Shown here one piece after another: positions 33,322 to 41,713 of a stretch of 64,000 bases of DNA. The stretch lies in NCBI RefSeq assembly GCF_900110605.1, contig NZ_FOFI01000004.1:347943-411942 (forward strand), read 5' to 3'. Both the position numbers and the translations under genes were made by a program. Below the pieces are notes generated by a model, which did not search any database, had not been told where the DNA came from, and worked only from the letters and a program-made list of their open reading frames with translations. Source of the DNA: Epilithonimonas lactis. Lineage in GTDB: Bacteria > Bacteroidota > Bacteroidia > Flavobacteriales > Weeksellaceae. How positions within the stretch are numbered: the stretch's first letter is position 1; the number at the start of each line of letters is the position of its first letter.

Positions 33322-34749
33322 TTATACTTTTAGGTCAGATTCCAAACCGATCAATTCGCTGTTCGCATCCAAAATCGGCTGCACTTCATTCGCAATGAAT
33401 TCCTCCGTTTGAATTGGTGCAAAACCGATAAAGTTTTTCGGATCCAGAACTTCTTTTAATTTTGACTTATCAAGCTTTAAAGTTTCATCATTCAAAATCC
33501 TTTCGATCAAATCGTTTTCTTTACCTTCTTCTTTCACTTTTTTCGAAGCTTCCATTGAGTGAACTCTGATCACTTCGTGGATTTCCTGACGGTCGCCACC
33601 AGCTTTCACCTCTTCCATAATGATGTATTCTGTCGCCATAAAAGGAAGTTCTTCTTCGATATGTTTGTTGATTCTGTTTGGATAAACTACGATTCCGTTC
33701 ATAATATTATTCCAGATCAACAAGATTGCATCAACTGCCAAGAACGCTTGTGGAATTGTCAATCTTTTGTTGGCTGAATCATCCAACGTTCGTTCAAACC
33801 ATTGCGTTGAAGCGACCATTGCAGAACTCGTTGTCAAAGACATCACGTATTTTGCCAATGCTCCGATTCTTTCACTTCTCATTGGATTGCGCTTGTAAGC
33901 CATTGCCGATGAACCGATTTGGTTTTTCTCGAATGGTTCTTCAACTTCTTTCAAATTTTGAAGCAGACGTAAATCGTTGGTGAATTTATGTGCAGACTGA
34001 GCGATATTTCCTAATAAAGCCACCACTTTAGCATCAATTTTTCTGTCGTAAGTCTGACCTGAAACGCCGAAAACTTTTTCGAATCCGAATCTTTTTGACA
34101 ATTCTTTGTCAAGATGTTTTACTTTAGAATAATCGCCATTGAAAAGCTCTAGGAAACTTGCAGCCGTTCCTGTTGTTCCTTTCACGCCTCTGAAACGTAG
34201 AGTTTCTAAGAAAAAATCAAGCTCTTCGATATCTAACACTAAACTCTGTAACCACAGTGTTGCTCTTTTTCCAACAGTTGTTAACTGAGCTGGTTGGAAA
34301 TGTGTGAATCCTAATGTCGGAAGGTCTTTATATTGAATCGAAAAATCAGCGAGATTCTTCATCACATTGACCAATTTTTTCTTTAAAATCAAAAGTCCGT
34401 CACGGATCTGTATCAAATCTGTATTGTCTCCTACAAAAGCCGAAGTCGCTCCTAAGTGGATAATTCCTTTGGCAGAAGGCGCCACGTCACCATAAGTATG
34501 AACGTGAGCCATCACATCGTGGCGGAATTTCTTCTCGTATTCTGCCGCTTTGTCATAATCGATATTTTCTGCATTGGCTTTCAATTCAGCGATCTGCTCG
34601 TCTGTGATTTCTAGGCCAAGGTCTTTTTCGATTTCAGCGAGAGCGATCCAAAGTTTTCTCCAAGTACGAAACTTGTTGTTGTGCGAAAAATTAAATAGCA
34701 TTTCTTCACTGGAATAGCGCTCTTCCAATGGGTTTTTGTAGGAATTCAT
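33322..34749 (-). CDS. purB: Adenylosuccinate lyase
   Basis: A 475-residue enzyme of the fumarase/aspartase superfamily that acts twice in purine synthesis, releasing fumarate from SAICAR and adenylosuccinate. The signature loop is GSSAMAYKRNPMRSE (near 280-294); HLGATSAFVGDNTD (near 97) and GFTHFQPAQLTTVGKR (near 163) are the other two conserved regions with the catalytic His residues. The length is typical of the longer, eukaryote-like PurB. It lies upstream of purL on the same strand but with its own terminator. Confidence 0.95.
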   Translation of the reverse strand: MNSYKNPLEERYSSEEMLFNFSHNNKFRTWRKLWIALAEIEKDLGLEITDEQIAELKANAENIDYDKAAEYEKKFRHDVMAHVHTYGDVAPSAKGIIHLGATSAFVGDNTDLIQIRDGLLILKKKLVNVMKNLADFSIQYKDLPTLGFTHFQPAQLTTVGKRATLWLQSLVLDIEELDFFLETLRFRGVKGTTGTAASFLELFNGDYSKVKHLDKELSKRFGFEKVFGVSGQTYDRKIDAKVVALLGNIAQSAHKFTNDLRLLQNLKEVEEPFEKNQIGSSAMAYKRNPMRSERIGALAKYVMSLTTSSAMVASTQWFERTLDDSANKRLTIPQAFLAVDAILLIWNNIMNGIVVYPNRINKHIEEELPFMATEYIIMEEVKAGGDRQEIHEVIRVHSMEASKKVKEEGKENDLIERILNDETLKLDKSKLKEVLDPKNFIGFAPIQTEEFIANEVQPILDANSELIGLESDLKV

Positions 34750-34776
34750 TTCTTTCTTTTTACTTTTTTAGATACA

Positions 34777-34784
34777 CAAAATTA
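34777..34784 (-). promoter_or_regulatory. -7 element TAATTTTG of purB
   Basis: Reads TAATTTTG toward purB, 27 nt before the ATG at 34749. No clear -33 element. Confidence 0.4.
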
Positions 34785-34904
34785 AGAAAATTAACCGATT
34801 GAATAAAACGAAAATGTACATTGACGATGGATTTAACCAAATTGTAATTATCTAATCCAATAATCGGCGGGATATTTGTATCTCAATTTTAAAATCTAGC
34901 AGAA

Positions 34905-35288
34905 ATGGTCTCTAAAAATACATCCGAAATAAGAGTCAGTGTCACCACTGAGTACGATAACTTCAACAGTTACCCATCTGAGAACCGTTTTGTTTTCCGT
35001 TATAATATCGAGATTGAGAATCTTGGAGTTGTTCCTGTAAAGCTTTTGTCGAGAAGGTGGATGATCTATGACCTTGGTTTTGGATTTACAGAAGTTGAAG
35101 GTGCTGGTGTGATTGGACTGACGCCGGTGATAGAAGGTGGCGAGAAGTTCAATTACTTTTCTAATGTGATTTTGAAATCAGGTGTTGGAAATATGGAAGG
35201 ACATTATGTTTTTGAAAATGCTGAGAAAGGAACCTTCAATGTTGGAATTCCAAAGTTTAATTTGGTCTCCGAAGTTTTGAGTAATTGA
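34905..35288 (+). CDS. apaG: ApaG family protein
   Basis: A 127-residue single-domain protein with an Ig/FnIII-like beta sandwich. Signatures: RFVFRYNIEIENLG near 27, LLSRRWMIYDLGF near 46, GVIGLTPVIEGGEKFNYFS near 67 and GNMEGHYVFE near 95. Loss of ApaG in enterobacteria alters Co2+ resistance and Mg2+ efflux; the biochemical role is unclear. The C-terminal NVGIPKFNLV fits the family. A single gene, convergent with the exonuclease gene, 24 bp away. Confidence 0.92.
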   Translation: MVSKNTSEIRVSVTTEYDNFNSYPSENRFVFRYNIEIENLGVVPVKLLSRRWMIYDLGFGFTEVEGAGVIGLTPVIEGGEKFNYFSNVILKSGVGNMEGHYVFENAEKGTFNVGIPKFNLVSEVLSN

Positions 35289-35312
35289 TATCAAACCAAA
35301 TCTTTAACTATT

Positions 35313-35867
35313 CTACAAAAACTTAATTTTCTTTTCAAAAACTTCTTTGATCTCATCATTTCTCGAGATCATCAATCTTTCGAAACTCAATAATGAGATC
35401 TTGGCGCAAACTTCTGCGTCAGCGTCTGCTCTGTGGTGATTGAAGTTGATCTGATGCTGTTCTGCCAGGCTTTTCAGTCCATAGCTTTTCAGATTTTTCC
35501 AGGCCTTTTTCGCAACGCCAATGCTGCAGAGATAATTTATTTTCGGAGTAAAAAAACCATAATGTTCGAGACAACCACGGAGAACATTGGCATCAAATGA
35601 TGCGTTGTGGGCAATCATGAGATTTCCATACATTAGATTTTCTATCTCATACCAAATATCACCAAAAGTAGGAGCGTGCCTCACATCTTCTGGATTGATG
35701 CCGTGCACGGCGACATTGTGATAATTGAAATAAGGATATGAAGGTGGTTTTATCAGCCAAGATCTGGTCTCTTTGATGACGCCATTTTCCACGATGCAAA
35801 TTCCCAGCTCGCAAGCCGAGTTTTTTTCGTGTGTCGCGGTTTCGAAATCTAAGGCAATGAAATTCAT
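35313..35867 (-). CDS. 3'-5' exonuclease, DnaQ/epsilon-like (DEDDh)
   Basis: A 184-residue exonuclease. Exo I is IALDFETAT (Asp7, Glu9), Exo II AHNASFDANVLRG (Asp), Exo III HHRADADAEVC (His and Asp), giving a DEDDh site. It resembles stand-alone relatives of the DNA polymerase III epsilon subunit; WLIKPPSYPYF is typical of that group. Likely roles are DNA repair or nucleic-acid turnover. Its ATG overlaps the stop of the upstream glycosyltransferase gene by 4 bp (ATGA), so it is the third gene of an acyltransferase-glycosyltransferase-exonuclease unit. Confidence 0.88.
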   Translation of the reverse strand: MNFIALDFETATHEKNSACELGICIVENGVIKETRSWLIKPPSYPYFNYHNVAVHGINPEDVRHAPTFGDIWYEIENLMYGNLMIAHNASFDANVLRGCLEHYGFFTPKINYLCSIGVAKKAWKNLKSYGLKSLAEQHQINFNHHRADADAEVCAKISLLSFERLMISRNDEIKEVFEKKIKFL

Positions 35868-36850
35868 TCTTTAATTATTTTTTTTGATCCTAAAAAATGT
35901 TTGAACATCAACCACTTTGTTTGATAATATGGATCGATCTGATGTTTCTGTCTCAGCTGTATCGACTTGGGAAGCTGAATATAAAAGTAGACATGCGCCC
36001 TCAAAACTGCCCAAAGAAATCGCCATCCATTTTTGTAAGCCAAATAAAAAGCGGCGTAACCATCGAGGTGCAATCTGAAAAATAAGATAAAAAATACTTT
36101 CGAAGCTGGAAGATTTTTCAGCATCATCGACAGATTATTTCTGAAATTAAGATAGGTTTTTTCTGGATTTTCTTTCTTTAAAGTTCCACCACCAACGTGA
36201 TAAACTGTAGATTTCCCACAATAATATATTTTTCTACCTTCATTTTTCAATCGCCAACAAAGGTCGATCTCTTCCTGATGCGCAAAGAACCGCTCATCGA
36301 AACCATTCATCTTCCAAAAATCATCGGAACGGATAAACAATGAACAACCGGAAGCCCAGAAAATCTCCGTTTCGTCGTCATATTGACCGTTGTCAAATTC
36401 TATATTTTCGAATACTCGTCCGCGGCAATATGGATAACCCAAATTATCTATCATCCCGCCGGCAGCACCGGCAAACTCGAATTTGTCTTTTTGATTGTAA
36501 TCCAGAATTTTTGGTTGGATTGCTGCAATATCTTTGTTTTCTGCAAACAGTTTTTCAATTGGATCGATCCAGTTCTCTGTCACTTCCACATCAGAATTTA
36601 GAAGACAATAAACATCAGCTTTAATGAACTTTAAACCTTCATTGTAACCTGCTGCAAAACCAGAATTACTTTTGTTTTCAATGATTTTGACCGACGGGAA
36701 ATTTAATTTTAAAAACTTAATAGAATCGTCTGTTGAGTTGTTATCAATGACATAGATCTCGGCATTTGGGGAATATTGGACAACGGAAGGAAGAAATTTC
36801 TCGAGCCAAATTTTACCATTCCAATTAAGTATAGCAATTGCAAACGTCAT
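35864..36850 (-). CDS. Glycosyltransferase family 2
   Basis: A 328-residue GT-A fold enzyme: NWNGKIWLEKFLPSV at the N-terminus, IDNNSTDDSI near 35, the DxD-like LNSDVEV near 85, and FFAHQEEIDLCWRLKNEG near 190 (the ED/QxxRW-like acceptor region). It resembles the rhamnosyltransferase-like group. A C-terminal amphipathic/hydrophobic part (VFFILFFRLHLDGYAAFYLAY) suggests membrane association. It directly follows an LpxL-type acyltransferase gene with no gap, so it may modify lipid A, LPS or another envelope glycolipid. Sugar and acceptor are unknown. Confidence 0.88.
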   Translation of the reverse strand: MTFAIAILNWNGKIWLEKFLPSVVQYSPNAEIYVIDNNSTDDSIKFLKLNFPSVKIIENKSNSGFAAGYNEGLKFIKADVYCLLNSDVEVTENWIDPIEKLFAENKDIAAIQPKILDYNQKDKFEFAGAAGGMIDNLGYPYCRGRVFENIEFDNGQYDDETEIFWASGCSLFIRSDDFWKMNGFDERFFAHQEEIDLCWRLKNEGRKIYYCGKSTVYHVGGGTLKKENPEKTYLNFRNNLSMMLKNLPASKVFFILFFRLHLDGYAAFYLAYKNGWRFLWAVLRAHVYFYIQLPKSIQLRQKHQIDPYYQTKWLMFKHFLGSKKIIKE

Positions 36851-37729
36851 CTATTCCTGGTAATTTTTTATGAAATCTTTGTTCTTCCATCTTCTGTGCG
36901 ACCAAAGCCAATTGTCGGGTCTCTTGTTGATGGTGTTTTCCAGTAACCTATGGAATTTATTCACAACTTCATGCTCCACAAATTTTTCGCCATCTGGATA
37001 GATCCTGTGGTAGTTCACTTGGTAGAATCCGCGTTTCACTTTCTTCATCTCACAATAGATAAAGACCATATCCATTCTAGTAGATAACTTATCATAACCT
37101 ACAAACGCAGGCGTTTTTTGATTAAGAAATTTGAGTCCGTAGTTGACAGAATTAACATTTGGGGTTTGATCGGCGACAAACATATAAATAGAATTTCCGT
37201 CGTTTGTATTTCGAAAAATATGTTTGATCACATCATTGGCTTCCAAAGATTTGTTGTTGAATCTGTTTCGGATCATTTTGATCTTCTGCTCCCAAAATGT
37301 GCTGCTCATTTTACGATAGACTGGGTGACAATCTTTTTGTGGAATGATGGTCGCCAATGCATTGAACCATTCCCAATTGAAAACGTGGCCAGAAAGGAGA
37401 ATGATATTTTTACCTTCTGCTTTAGCCTCATGAAAAAGTTCTTGATTCAGGTGTTGCATCCTCACCCTGGATTCTACGTTGCTGATGGTGAAAGCTTTGA
37501 GCATTTCGGCAAGATAGTCACAAAAGTTGGAGAAGAATTTTTTTGAAATGTCTTTTATTTCTTCATCAGACTTGTCGGGAAATGAATTTCTGAGGTTTTC
37601 CAAAACTTCTTTTTTTCTATATCCAACGATATAATAATTGATGAAAAACATGATATCTGAAAATACATATAATATTTTCAGTGGTAATCGTGAAATAAGT
37701 AGTAATATGCTGAATAGAAATTGATTCAA
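36851..37729 (-). CDS. LpxL-type lysophospholipid/lipid A acyltransferase
   Basis: A 292-residue inner-membrane acyltransferase of the LpxL/HtrB family, which adds a secondary acyl chain to lipid A. The catalytic HX4E motif is SGHVFNWEWFN, followed by YRKMSSTFWEQKI and VADQTP (substrate-binding). One N-terminal membrane segment lies at about 5-30. It is first in a three-gene unit with a GT2 glycosyltransferase (0-bp spacing) and an exonuclease. A -7 element TATATTTG is at 37747-37754. Confidence 0.88.
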   Translation of the reverse strand: MNQFLFSILLLISRLPLKILYVFSDIMFFINYYIVGYRKKEVLENLRNSFPDKSDEEIKDISKKFFSNFCDYLAEMLKAFTISNVESRVRMQHLNQELFHEAKAEGKNIILLSGHVFNWEWFNALATIIPQKDCHPVYRKMSSTFWEQKIKMIRNRFNNKSLEANDVIKHIFRNTNDGNSIYMFVADQTPNVNSVNYGLKFLNQKTPAFVGYDKLSTRMDMVFIYCEMKKVKRGFYQVNYHRIYPDGEKFVEHEVVNKFHRLLENTINKRPDNWLWSHRRWKNKDFIKNYQE

Positions 37730-37746
37730 ACTATTGTGTTTATTGG

Positions 37747-37754
37747 CAAATATA
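37747..37754 (-). promoter_or_regulatory. -7 element TATATTTG of the acyltransferase operon
   Basis: Reads TATATTTG toward the ATG at 37729, 17 nt away. It is 23 bp from the divergent -7 element at 37778, so the two promoters are packed back to back. Confidence 0.45.
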
Positions 37755-37777
37755 CTGAAAATGGCGGGATAATTGCT

Positions 37778-37785
37778 TAAATTTG
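37778..37785 (+). promoter_or_regulatory. -7 element TAAATTTG of the periplasmic thioredoxin gene
   Basis: TAAATTTG fits TAnnTTTG and is 28 nt before the ATG at 37814. No -33 at standard spacing. Confidence 0.4.
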
Positions 37786-37813
37786 ATGTTGTTAAATCAA
37801 TATTTATTTGGAA

Positions 37814-38362
37814 ATGAAAAGAACGATTATAAAGTCACTTTTGGTCGGTAGCATAGTGACAATCAATGTTGCCAATGCACAGACTACGGGAACACCACTC
37901 ACGAAAGAACAGCTTGAGGCAAAAAAGAAAGCGGCAAAAGAAGAAGTTGCCAAATTACCAAAGCCTTATCATCCTGAAGCAAATGCCAGTACAGATATTG
38001 AAAATGCCATCAAGCTTGCTAAAAAAGAACATAAAAATATCATCATACAAGCGGGCGGGAATTGGTGCATCTGGTGCTTGAGATTTAATAATTACGTGCA
38101 GCAAACGCCAGAACTTAAAAATTTGGTTGACGACAATTTCGTCTATTACCATTTGAACTGGTCGCCTGAGAATAAAAATGAAAAAACATTTGCCAGCTAC
38201 GGAAATCCTGGAGAAAAATTTGGATATCCAGTTTTCATCGTTTTGGATGAAAATGGAAAACAGATCCACACACAGGACAGTTCAGTTTTGGAAGAGGGTA
38301 GCGGCTATAGCCTGGAGAAGGTGAAAGCATTTTTTAATTCTTGGAAACCGAAGAAATCTTAA
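37814..38362 (+). CDS. Exported thioredoxin-like protein (Thioredoxin_7 type)
   Basis: The start was moved from TTG 37808 to ATG 37814. The 182-residue product has a signal peptide (about 1-21, ending NVANAQ), then a charged linker and a thioredoxin fold with active site GGNWCIWCLRF, a CxxC of unusual Trp-Cys-Ile-Trp-Cys composition, followed by a cis-Pro region GYPVFIVLDENGK. Similar proteins in Bacteroidota are periplasmic disulfide reductases or chaperone-like partners. A strong bidirectional terminator follows. Confidence 0.85.
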   Translation: MKRTIIKSLLVGSIVTINVANAQTTGTPLTKEQLEAKKKAAKEEVAKLPKPYHPEANASTDIENAIKLAKKEHKNIIIQAGGNWCIWCLRFNNYVQQTPELKNLVDDNFVYYHLNWSPENKNEKTFASYGNPGEKFGYPVFIVLDENGKQIHTQDSSVLEEGSGYSLEKVKAFFNSWKPKKS

Positions 38363-38378
38363 GAAATCTATTTATAAC

Positions 38379-38414
38379 AAAAAACCACTTCAAAATTGAA
38401 GTGGTTTTTTTTAT
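38379..38414. terminator. Bidirectional terminator between thioredoxin and rplI
   Basis: A 15-bp stem (38379-38393 with 38396-38410; AAAAAACCACTTCAA), flanked by A and T runs on both sides, between the convergent thioredoxin gene and rpsF-rpsR-rplI operon. Confidence 0.8.
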
Positions 38415-38432
38415 TTGTTTGAAAACTTATGA

Positions 38433-38951
38433 TTAAGCTTCTTCAGAAGGAGTTTCTTCTTCAACTTTAGCTTTAGGAGCAGCTGGTTTAGGAGCTTCTA
38501 CTGGAGCATCAGAAACGATGTTGAAATCGAAGTTGTACTCTACATTTCTGTGAAGTCTGATAAGAGCTGTTACTGTACCAGTTCTCTTGATCGTGTTTCC
38601 AGGAATTTTGATATATTTTTTATCAACGTTCACACCAGCTTTTGCCAAAGCAGCAGCAAGGTCAGCATTGTTGATAGAACCGAATAGTCTGTCTCCAGTT
38701 CCTACTTTTGCAGGGATCGTTACAGATGTTTTCTTCAATTGATCTACTACACCGTTTGCAGTAGCTACCAATTTAGCTTCTTCTTCTTTTCTAGATTCCA
38801 AAGTAGCTTCTAGAGCTGCTTTGTTTTTAGGCGTTGCTAATAAAGCAAAACCTTGAGGTAGTAAAAAGTTACGAGCGTAACCTGGTTTTACATTTACTGT
38901 ATCGAACTCAAGTCCTAAGTTCTCTACGTCTTGTTTTAGGATAATTTCCAT
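38433..38951 (-). CDS. rplI: 50S ribosomal protein L9
   Basis: Ribosomal protein L9, which binds 23S rRNA domain V and spans toward the L1 stalk. The N-terminal domain (MEIILKQDVENLGLEFDTV, VKPGYARNFLLPQGFA) and the C-terminal domain (LFGSINNADLAAALA) are complete. At 172 residues it is longer than E. coli L9 (149) because of an Ala/Pro/Glu-rich tail (about 148-172), which is common in Flavobacteriia. Last gene of rpsF-rpsR-rplI. Confidence 0.96.
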   Translation of the reverse strand: MEIILKQDVENLGLEFDTVNVKPGYARNFLLPQGFALLATPKNKAALEATLESRKEEEAKLVATANGVVDQLKKTSVTIPAKVGTGDRLFGSINNADLAAALAKAGVNVDKKYIKIPGNTIKRTGTVTALIRLHRNVEYNFDFNIVSDAPVEAPKPAAPKAKVEEETPSEEA

Positions 38952-39081
38952 TGTTGTTGTCCGTTTTAGAGTTCTGAGTTCCGGATTTTAAATTCCGGGT
39001 TTCTCATCACTTCGTTAGAATTTAATATTAATTCAGCAACAAAAGAAGCAGGCGAACCTACTTCCTTTATTTATTTTTGTG

Positions 39082-39384
39082 TTATTTCAAAAGATCTGCT
39101 ACGTAAGGCATCAAAGAAAGGTGTCTCGCTCTTTTGATAGCTGCAGATACTTTTCTTTGGTATTTAAGAGAAGTTCCTGTGTATCTTCTTGGTAAGATCT
39201 TACCTTGTTCGTTTACGAATTGTAAAAGGAAGTCAGCATCTTTGTAATCTACATGCTTAATTCCGAATTTTTTGAATCTACAGTACTTTTTATCAGTTTT
39301 TGTATTGATATCAAGTGGAGTAAGAAATTTTACTTCAGATTCACCTCCAGCAGAGGCTTGTTTTGCCATATCATCTATTGCCAT
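39082..39384 (-). CDS. rpsR: 30S ribosomal protein S18
   Basis: A 100-residue S18, which pairs with S6 on the platform of the small subunit. Conserved regions: [20 protein letters not shown] and [27 protein letters not shown]. Compared with the usual 75 residues it has a longer N-terminus ([20 protein letters not shown]), as is normal in the Chryseobacterium group. Middle gene of the operon, 27 bp after rpsF. The DNA between rpsR and rplI (130 bp) is AT-rich and has no gene. Confidence 0.96.
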   Translation of the reverse strand: MAIDDMAKQASAGGESEVKFLTPLDINTKTDKKYCRFKKFGIKHVDYKDADFLLQFVNEQGKILPRRYTGTSLKYQRKVSAAIKRARHLSLMPYVADLLK

Positions 39385-39411
39385 GATTTTAAAATTTTAA
39401 AAGGTTAATAA

Positions 39412-39753
39412 TTAAGCTTTAGCAGATTTGATTTTGCTTCTTCTTGTTACTGCATAGTCGATAGCGTGTTTGTCAAGTTTAGTCGTTAAATAACGGATCA
39501 CTCTCTCATCACGTTTGAAAGCAGTTTCAAGATCTGCAACTACAGTTCCTTCTCCTTTGAATTCGATCAGTGTGTAAAAACCATTCTTTTTCAATTGAAT
39601 AGGATAAGCTAATTTCTTAAGTCCCCAATTTTCTTTGGCAACGATTTCGCAATTGTTTGAAGTCAATAGATCTTCAAATTTTTTCACTGCTTCCTCCACC
39701 TGAGCATCAGATAGAACGGGAGTTAAAATGAAAACAGTTTCGTAATTGTTCAT
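39412..39753 (-). CDS. rpsF: 30S ribosomal protein S6
   Basis: A 113-residue S6; [39 protein letters not shown] and [13 protein letters not shown] are the conserved strands and helices. It binds S18 and 16S rRNA. First gene of the operon, with a textbook promoter (39786-39815) about 30 nt upstream. Confidence 0.96.
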   Translation of the reverse strand: MNNYETVFILTPVLSDAQVEEAVKKFEDLLTSNNCEIVAKENWGLKKLAYPIQLKKNGFYTLIEFKGEGTVVADLETAFKRDERVIRYLTTKLDKHAIDYAVTRRSKIKSAKA

Positions 39754-39785
39754 AATGTTAATTTATTAATTAAAAATTCGAGTTG

Positions 39786-39815
39786 CAAAAGTACAACTTT
39801 TTTCTAAACTACAAA
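39786..39815 (-). promoter_or_regulatory. Promoter TTTG-N18-TACTTTTG of rpsF-rpsR-rplI
   Basis: On the minus strand, TTTG (39812-39815), an 18-nt spacer and TACTTTTG (39786-39793), a full match to the Bacteroidota housekeeping promoter. The ATG is at 39753, giving a leader of roughly 25 nt. Confidence 0.8.
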
Positions 39816-39825
39816 CACTTAGCAT

Positions 39826-39854
39826 AAAAAAATCCCGCCAAAATTGACGGGATT
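39826..39854 (-). terminator. Terminator of the T9SS choice-of-anchor protein gene
   Basis: An 11-bp stem with one mismatch (AATCCCGCCAA at 39831-39841, TTGACGGGATT at 39844-39854), followed on the minus strand by a T-run. It lies 21 bp past the stop at 39876. Confidence 0.7.
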
Positions 39855-39875
39855 AAAATTTGATTTTAAAAATGA

Positions 39876-41600
39876 TTATTGCTTGATTACTTTATTAGAA
39901 GTACTAGAACCATCTTCCATAGTTGTTGTTACAACATAAACGCCGGAGTTGAATTTGCTGAAATCGATTTGAGACTTAGCCTCGTTGATCTCTTTGGTCA
40001 ACAATTGTTTTCCAGTGACATCAAATACTCTGATAGATTTGATCTTACCTTGAGCCTCGATGTTGAAGATATCTTTCACTGGGTTTGGATAAGCTTTGAT
40101 GCTATTTTTAGTCACATCAGAAACAGCCAATTTTTCTCCCACATTTACGGTGTAATCCTCAGCTTGTCCATATCCAGTATTTGCCCCTGCAGCTAGTGTA
40201 CCAGCTGAAAAACATGGATTAGGATAGAAGGTTGTAGCGCTAAAGTTTTTCTTGATTCTCATTCTGGTATTTCCTAGGAGTGCATTCGCCGGAACCACGA
40301 TGTTCCCAACAGCTTCTTTTCCATCAACACCTGTAGAACCAACGACCTGAATGGTAGTTGCAGCAGTATCGAAATAAGTTTCGCCAGCATCTAAGAAATC
40401 ACCATCTTGATTCCAGTCGATGAACACAATGAATTTAGTTGTAAAAGAAGCACCATCTGTGTTACCTTGTAGCTTAATTTCGAAAGTTCCATCCTGATTG
40501 ACCTGAGCTACTTTGTCCAAGAATACTTCATGTGCTGTTCCGCCAATAGCTGCTGGAGACGTGTTCGTCATACCACCAAATACAACTGAGGTGATTGGCT
40601 CAACGCCACTAGAGTAAACAAGAGGACCACAATAAGGTGCTACCGGATTAGCAGACGTGGTAAACGAAAATTCTGTACAACCAGTTGCAGATCCTGCAGA
40701 ATTTTTAGATATCACTTTCCAATAGTAGGTAGTTGATGGCAAAAGTCCAGATGCAGTAGTGTTAGTTGTTGTTGTATTGATCAGCAATGTTGTAGGGTTT
40801 GCAGCTGTTCCTAAAAACACATCATAACTTGCTGGTGCTTCACCAGTAGTCGGTGCCGTCCAAGATAAGGTTGCTGGAGCTTGATAATTAATACCTGTCG
40901 CCGCATTTGCTGGTGCGACTTGAGTAGCACAATTTGGAGCAACCGTTGGAAGAACTGCACTTACGATTTTGAAATCGTCAACTGCAAATCCAAACTGATC
41001 GTCAGACGTACATTGGATAGCTACATAGATCTGTTGTCCAGAATATGCATTTAAACTATAAGTATATTCGTACCACGTAACATCAGCAGGAGTTGTTATC
41101 ACTGGTGAGATTGCTGTAAAGTCCGCAACTGCTTTTCCTGTTGTAGAAACCAAGACTTTAAATTTTTCTTCGCCATAAGTCGCATCACAACTTTTCGCCC
41201 AAAAACTTAAAGTTGCACCTGCACCTGCTGTAATCTGAACTTGTGGTGAAATCAACCAGTCATTACTCCAAGGAGCAGAATTTGCACCAAAACTAGTCAT
41301 TGTTTTTTCTCCAGATCTAGCCGTCCAATCAGATGCTTCAGTTGGGTCTAATGGTGGAGTTGTCAAAGTTGAATTAAAAACCTGAAAGGCTTTTGGTGAA
41401 CCTGCATTGGGGTATGTAACACCATTAAATCCAAATGTAGGTTTGGCATCCACATCTATCAGTGTCCAATTTCCTACATTAGCAATCGCAAAGTCTGTAT
41501 AAGATTCAAAGTTGTCTTCGAATAATACAGTTTGTGCCTTCAATGCATCGGTAGAAAATAGTGCTGCCGTTGCAAACAAAGAGAATAGAATTTTTTTCAT
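39876..41600 (-). CDS. Secreted choice-of-anchor J / Fn3 / GEVED protein with T9SS type A sorting domain
   Basis: A 574-residue exported protein. In order: signal peptide (1-22, ending LKAQ); choice-of-anchor J lectin-like beta domain (about 24-212; FEDNFESYTDFAI, GATLSFWAKSCD); fibronectin III-like domain (about 225-315; STTYYWKVISKNSAG); GEVED domain (about 380-490; FIDWNQDGDFLDAGETYFD); and the type A sorting domain (about 500-574; KAYPNPVKDIFNIEAQG, FNSGVYVVTT). It should cross the outer membrane by T9SS and bind carbohydrate or a surface. No catalytic domain is visible. Confidence 0.9.
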   Translation of the reverse strand: MKKILFSLFATAALFSTDALKAQTVLFEDNFESYTDFAIANVGNWTLIDVDAKPTFGFNGVTYPNAGSPKAFQVFNSTLTTPPLDPTEASDWTARSGEKTMTSFGANSAPWSNDWLISPQVQITAGAGATLSFWAKSCDATYGEEKFKVLVSTTGKAVADFTAISPVITTPADVTWYEYTYSLNAYSGQQIYVAIQCTSDDQFGFAVDDFKIVSAVLPTVAPNCATQVAPANAATGINYQAPATLSWTAPTTGEAPASYDVFLGTAANPTTLLINTTTTNTTASGLLPSTTYYWKVISKNSAGSATGCTEFSFTTSANPVAPYCGPLVYSSGVEPITSVVFGGMTNTSPAAIGGTAHEVFLDKVAQVNQDGTFEIKLQGNTDGASFTTKFIVFIDWNQDGDFLDAGETYFDTAATTIQVVGSTGVDGKEAVGNIVVPANALLGNTRMRIKKNFSATTFYPNPCFSAGTLAAGANTGYGQAEDYTVNVGEKLAVSDVTKNSIKAYPNPVKDIFNIEAQGKIKSIRVFDVTGKQLLTKEINEAKSQIDFSKFNSGVYVVTTTMEDGSSTSNKVIKQ

Positions 41601-41713
41601 AATAAAAATTTATTTTTTGATTCATTTCAAAATTATGAAAAAAAACTTAACAAGCGTTAATTTATTATCACTTTTTTATAAAAATAACAATAGCTTAATA
41701 CAAAATACAACCA

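Noticed and set aside
29546..34749. Purine riboswitch in front of purL or purB
   Set aside because: The leader regions are short and A/T-rich; I could not find a three-way junction or the conserved loop sequences.
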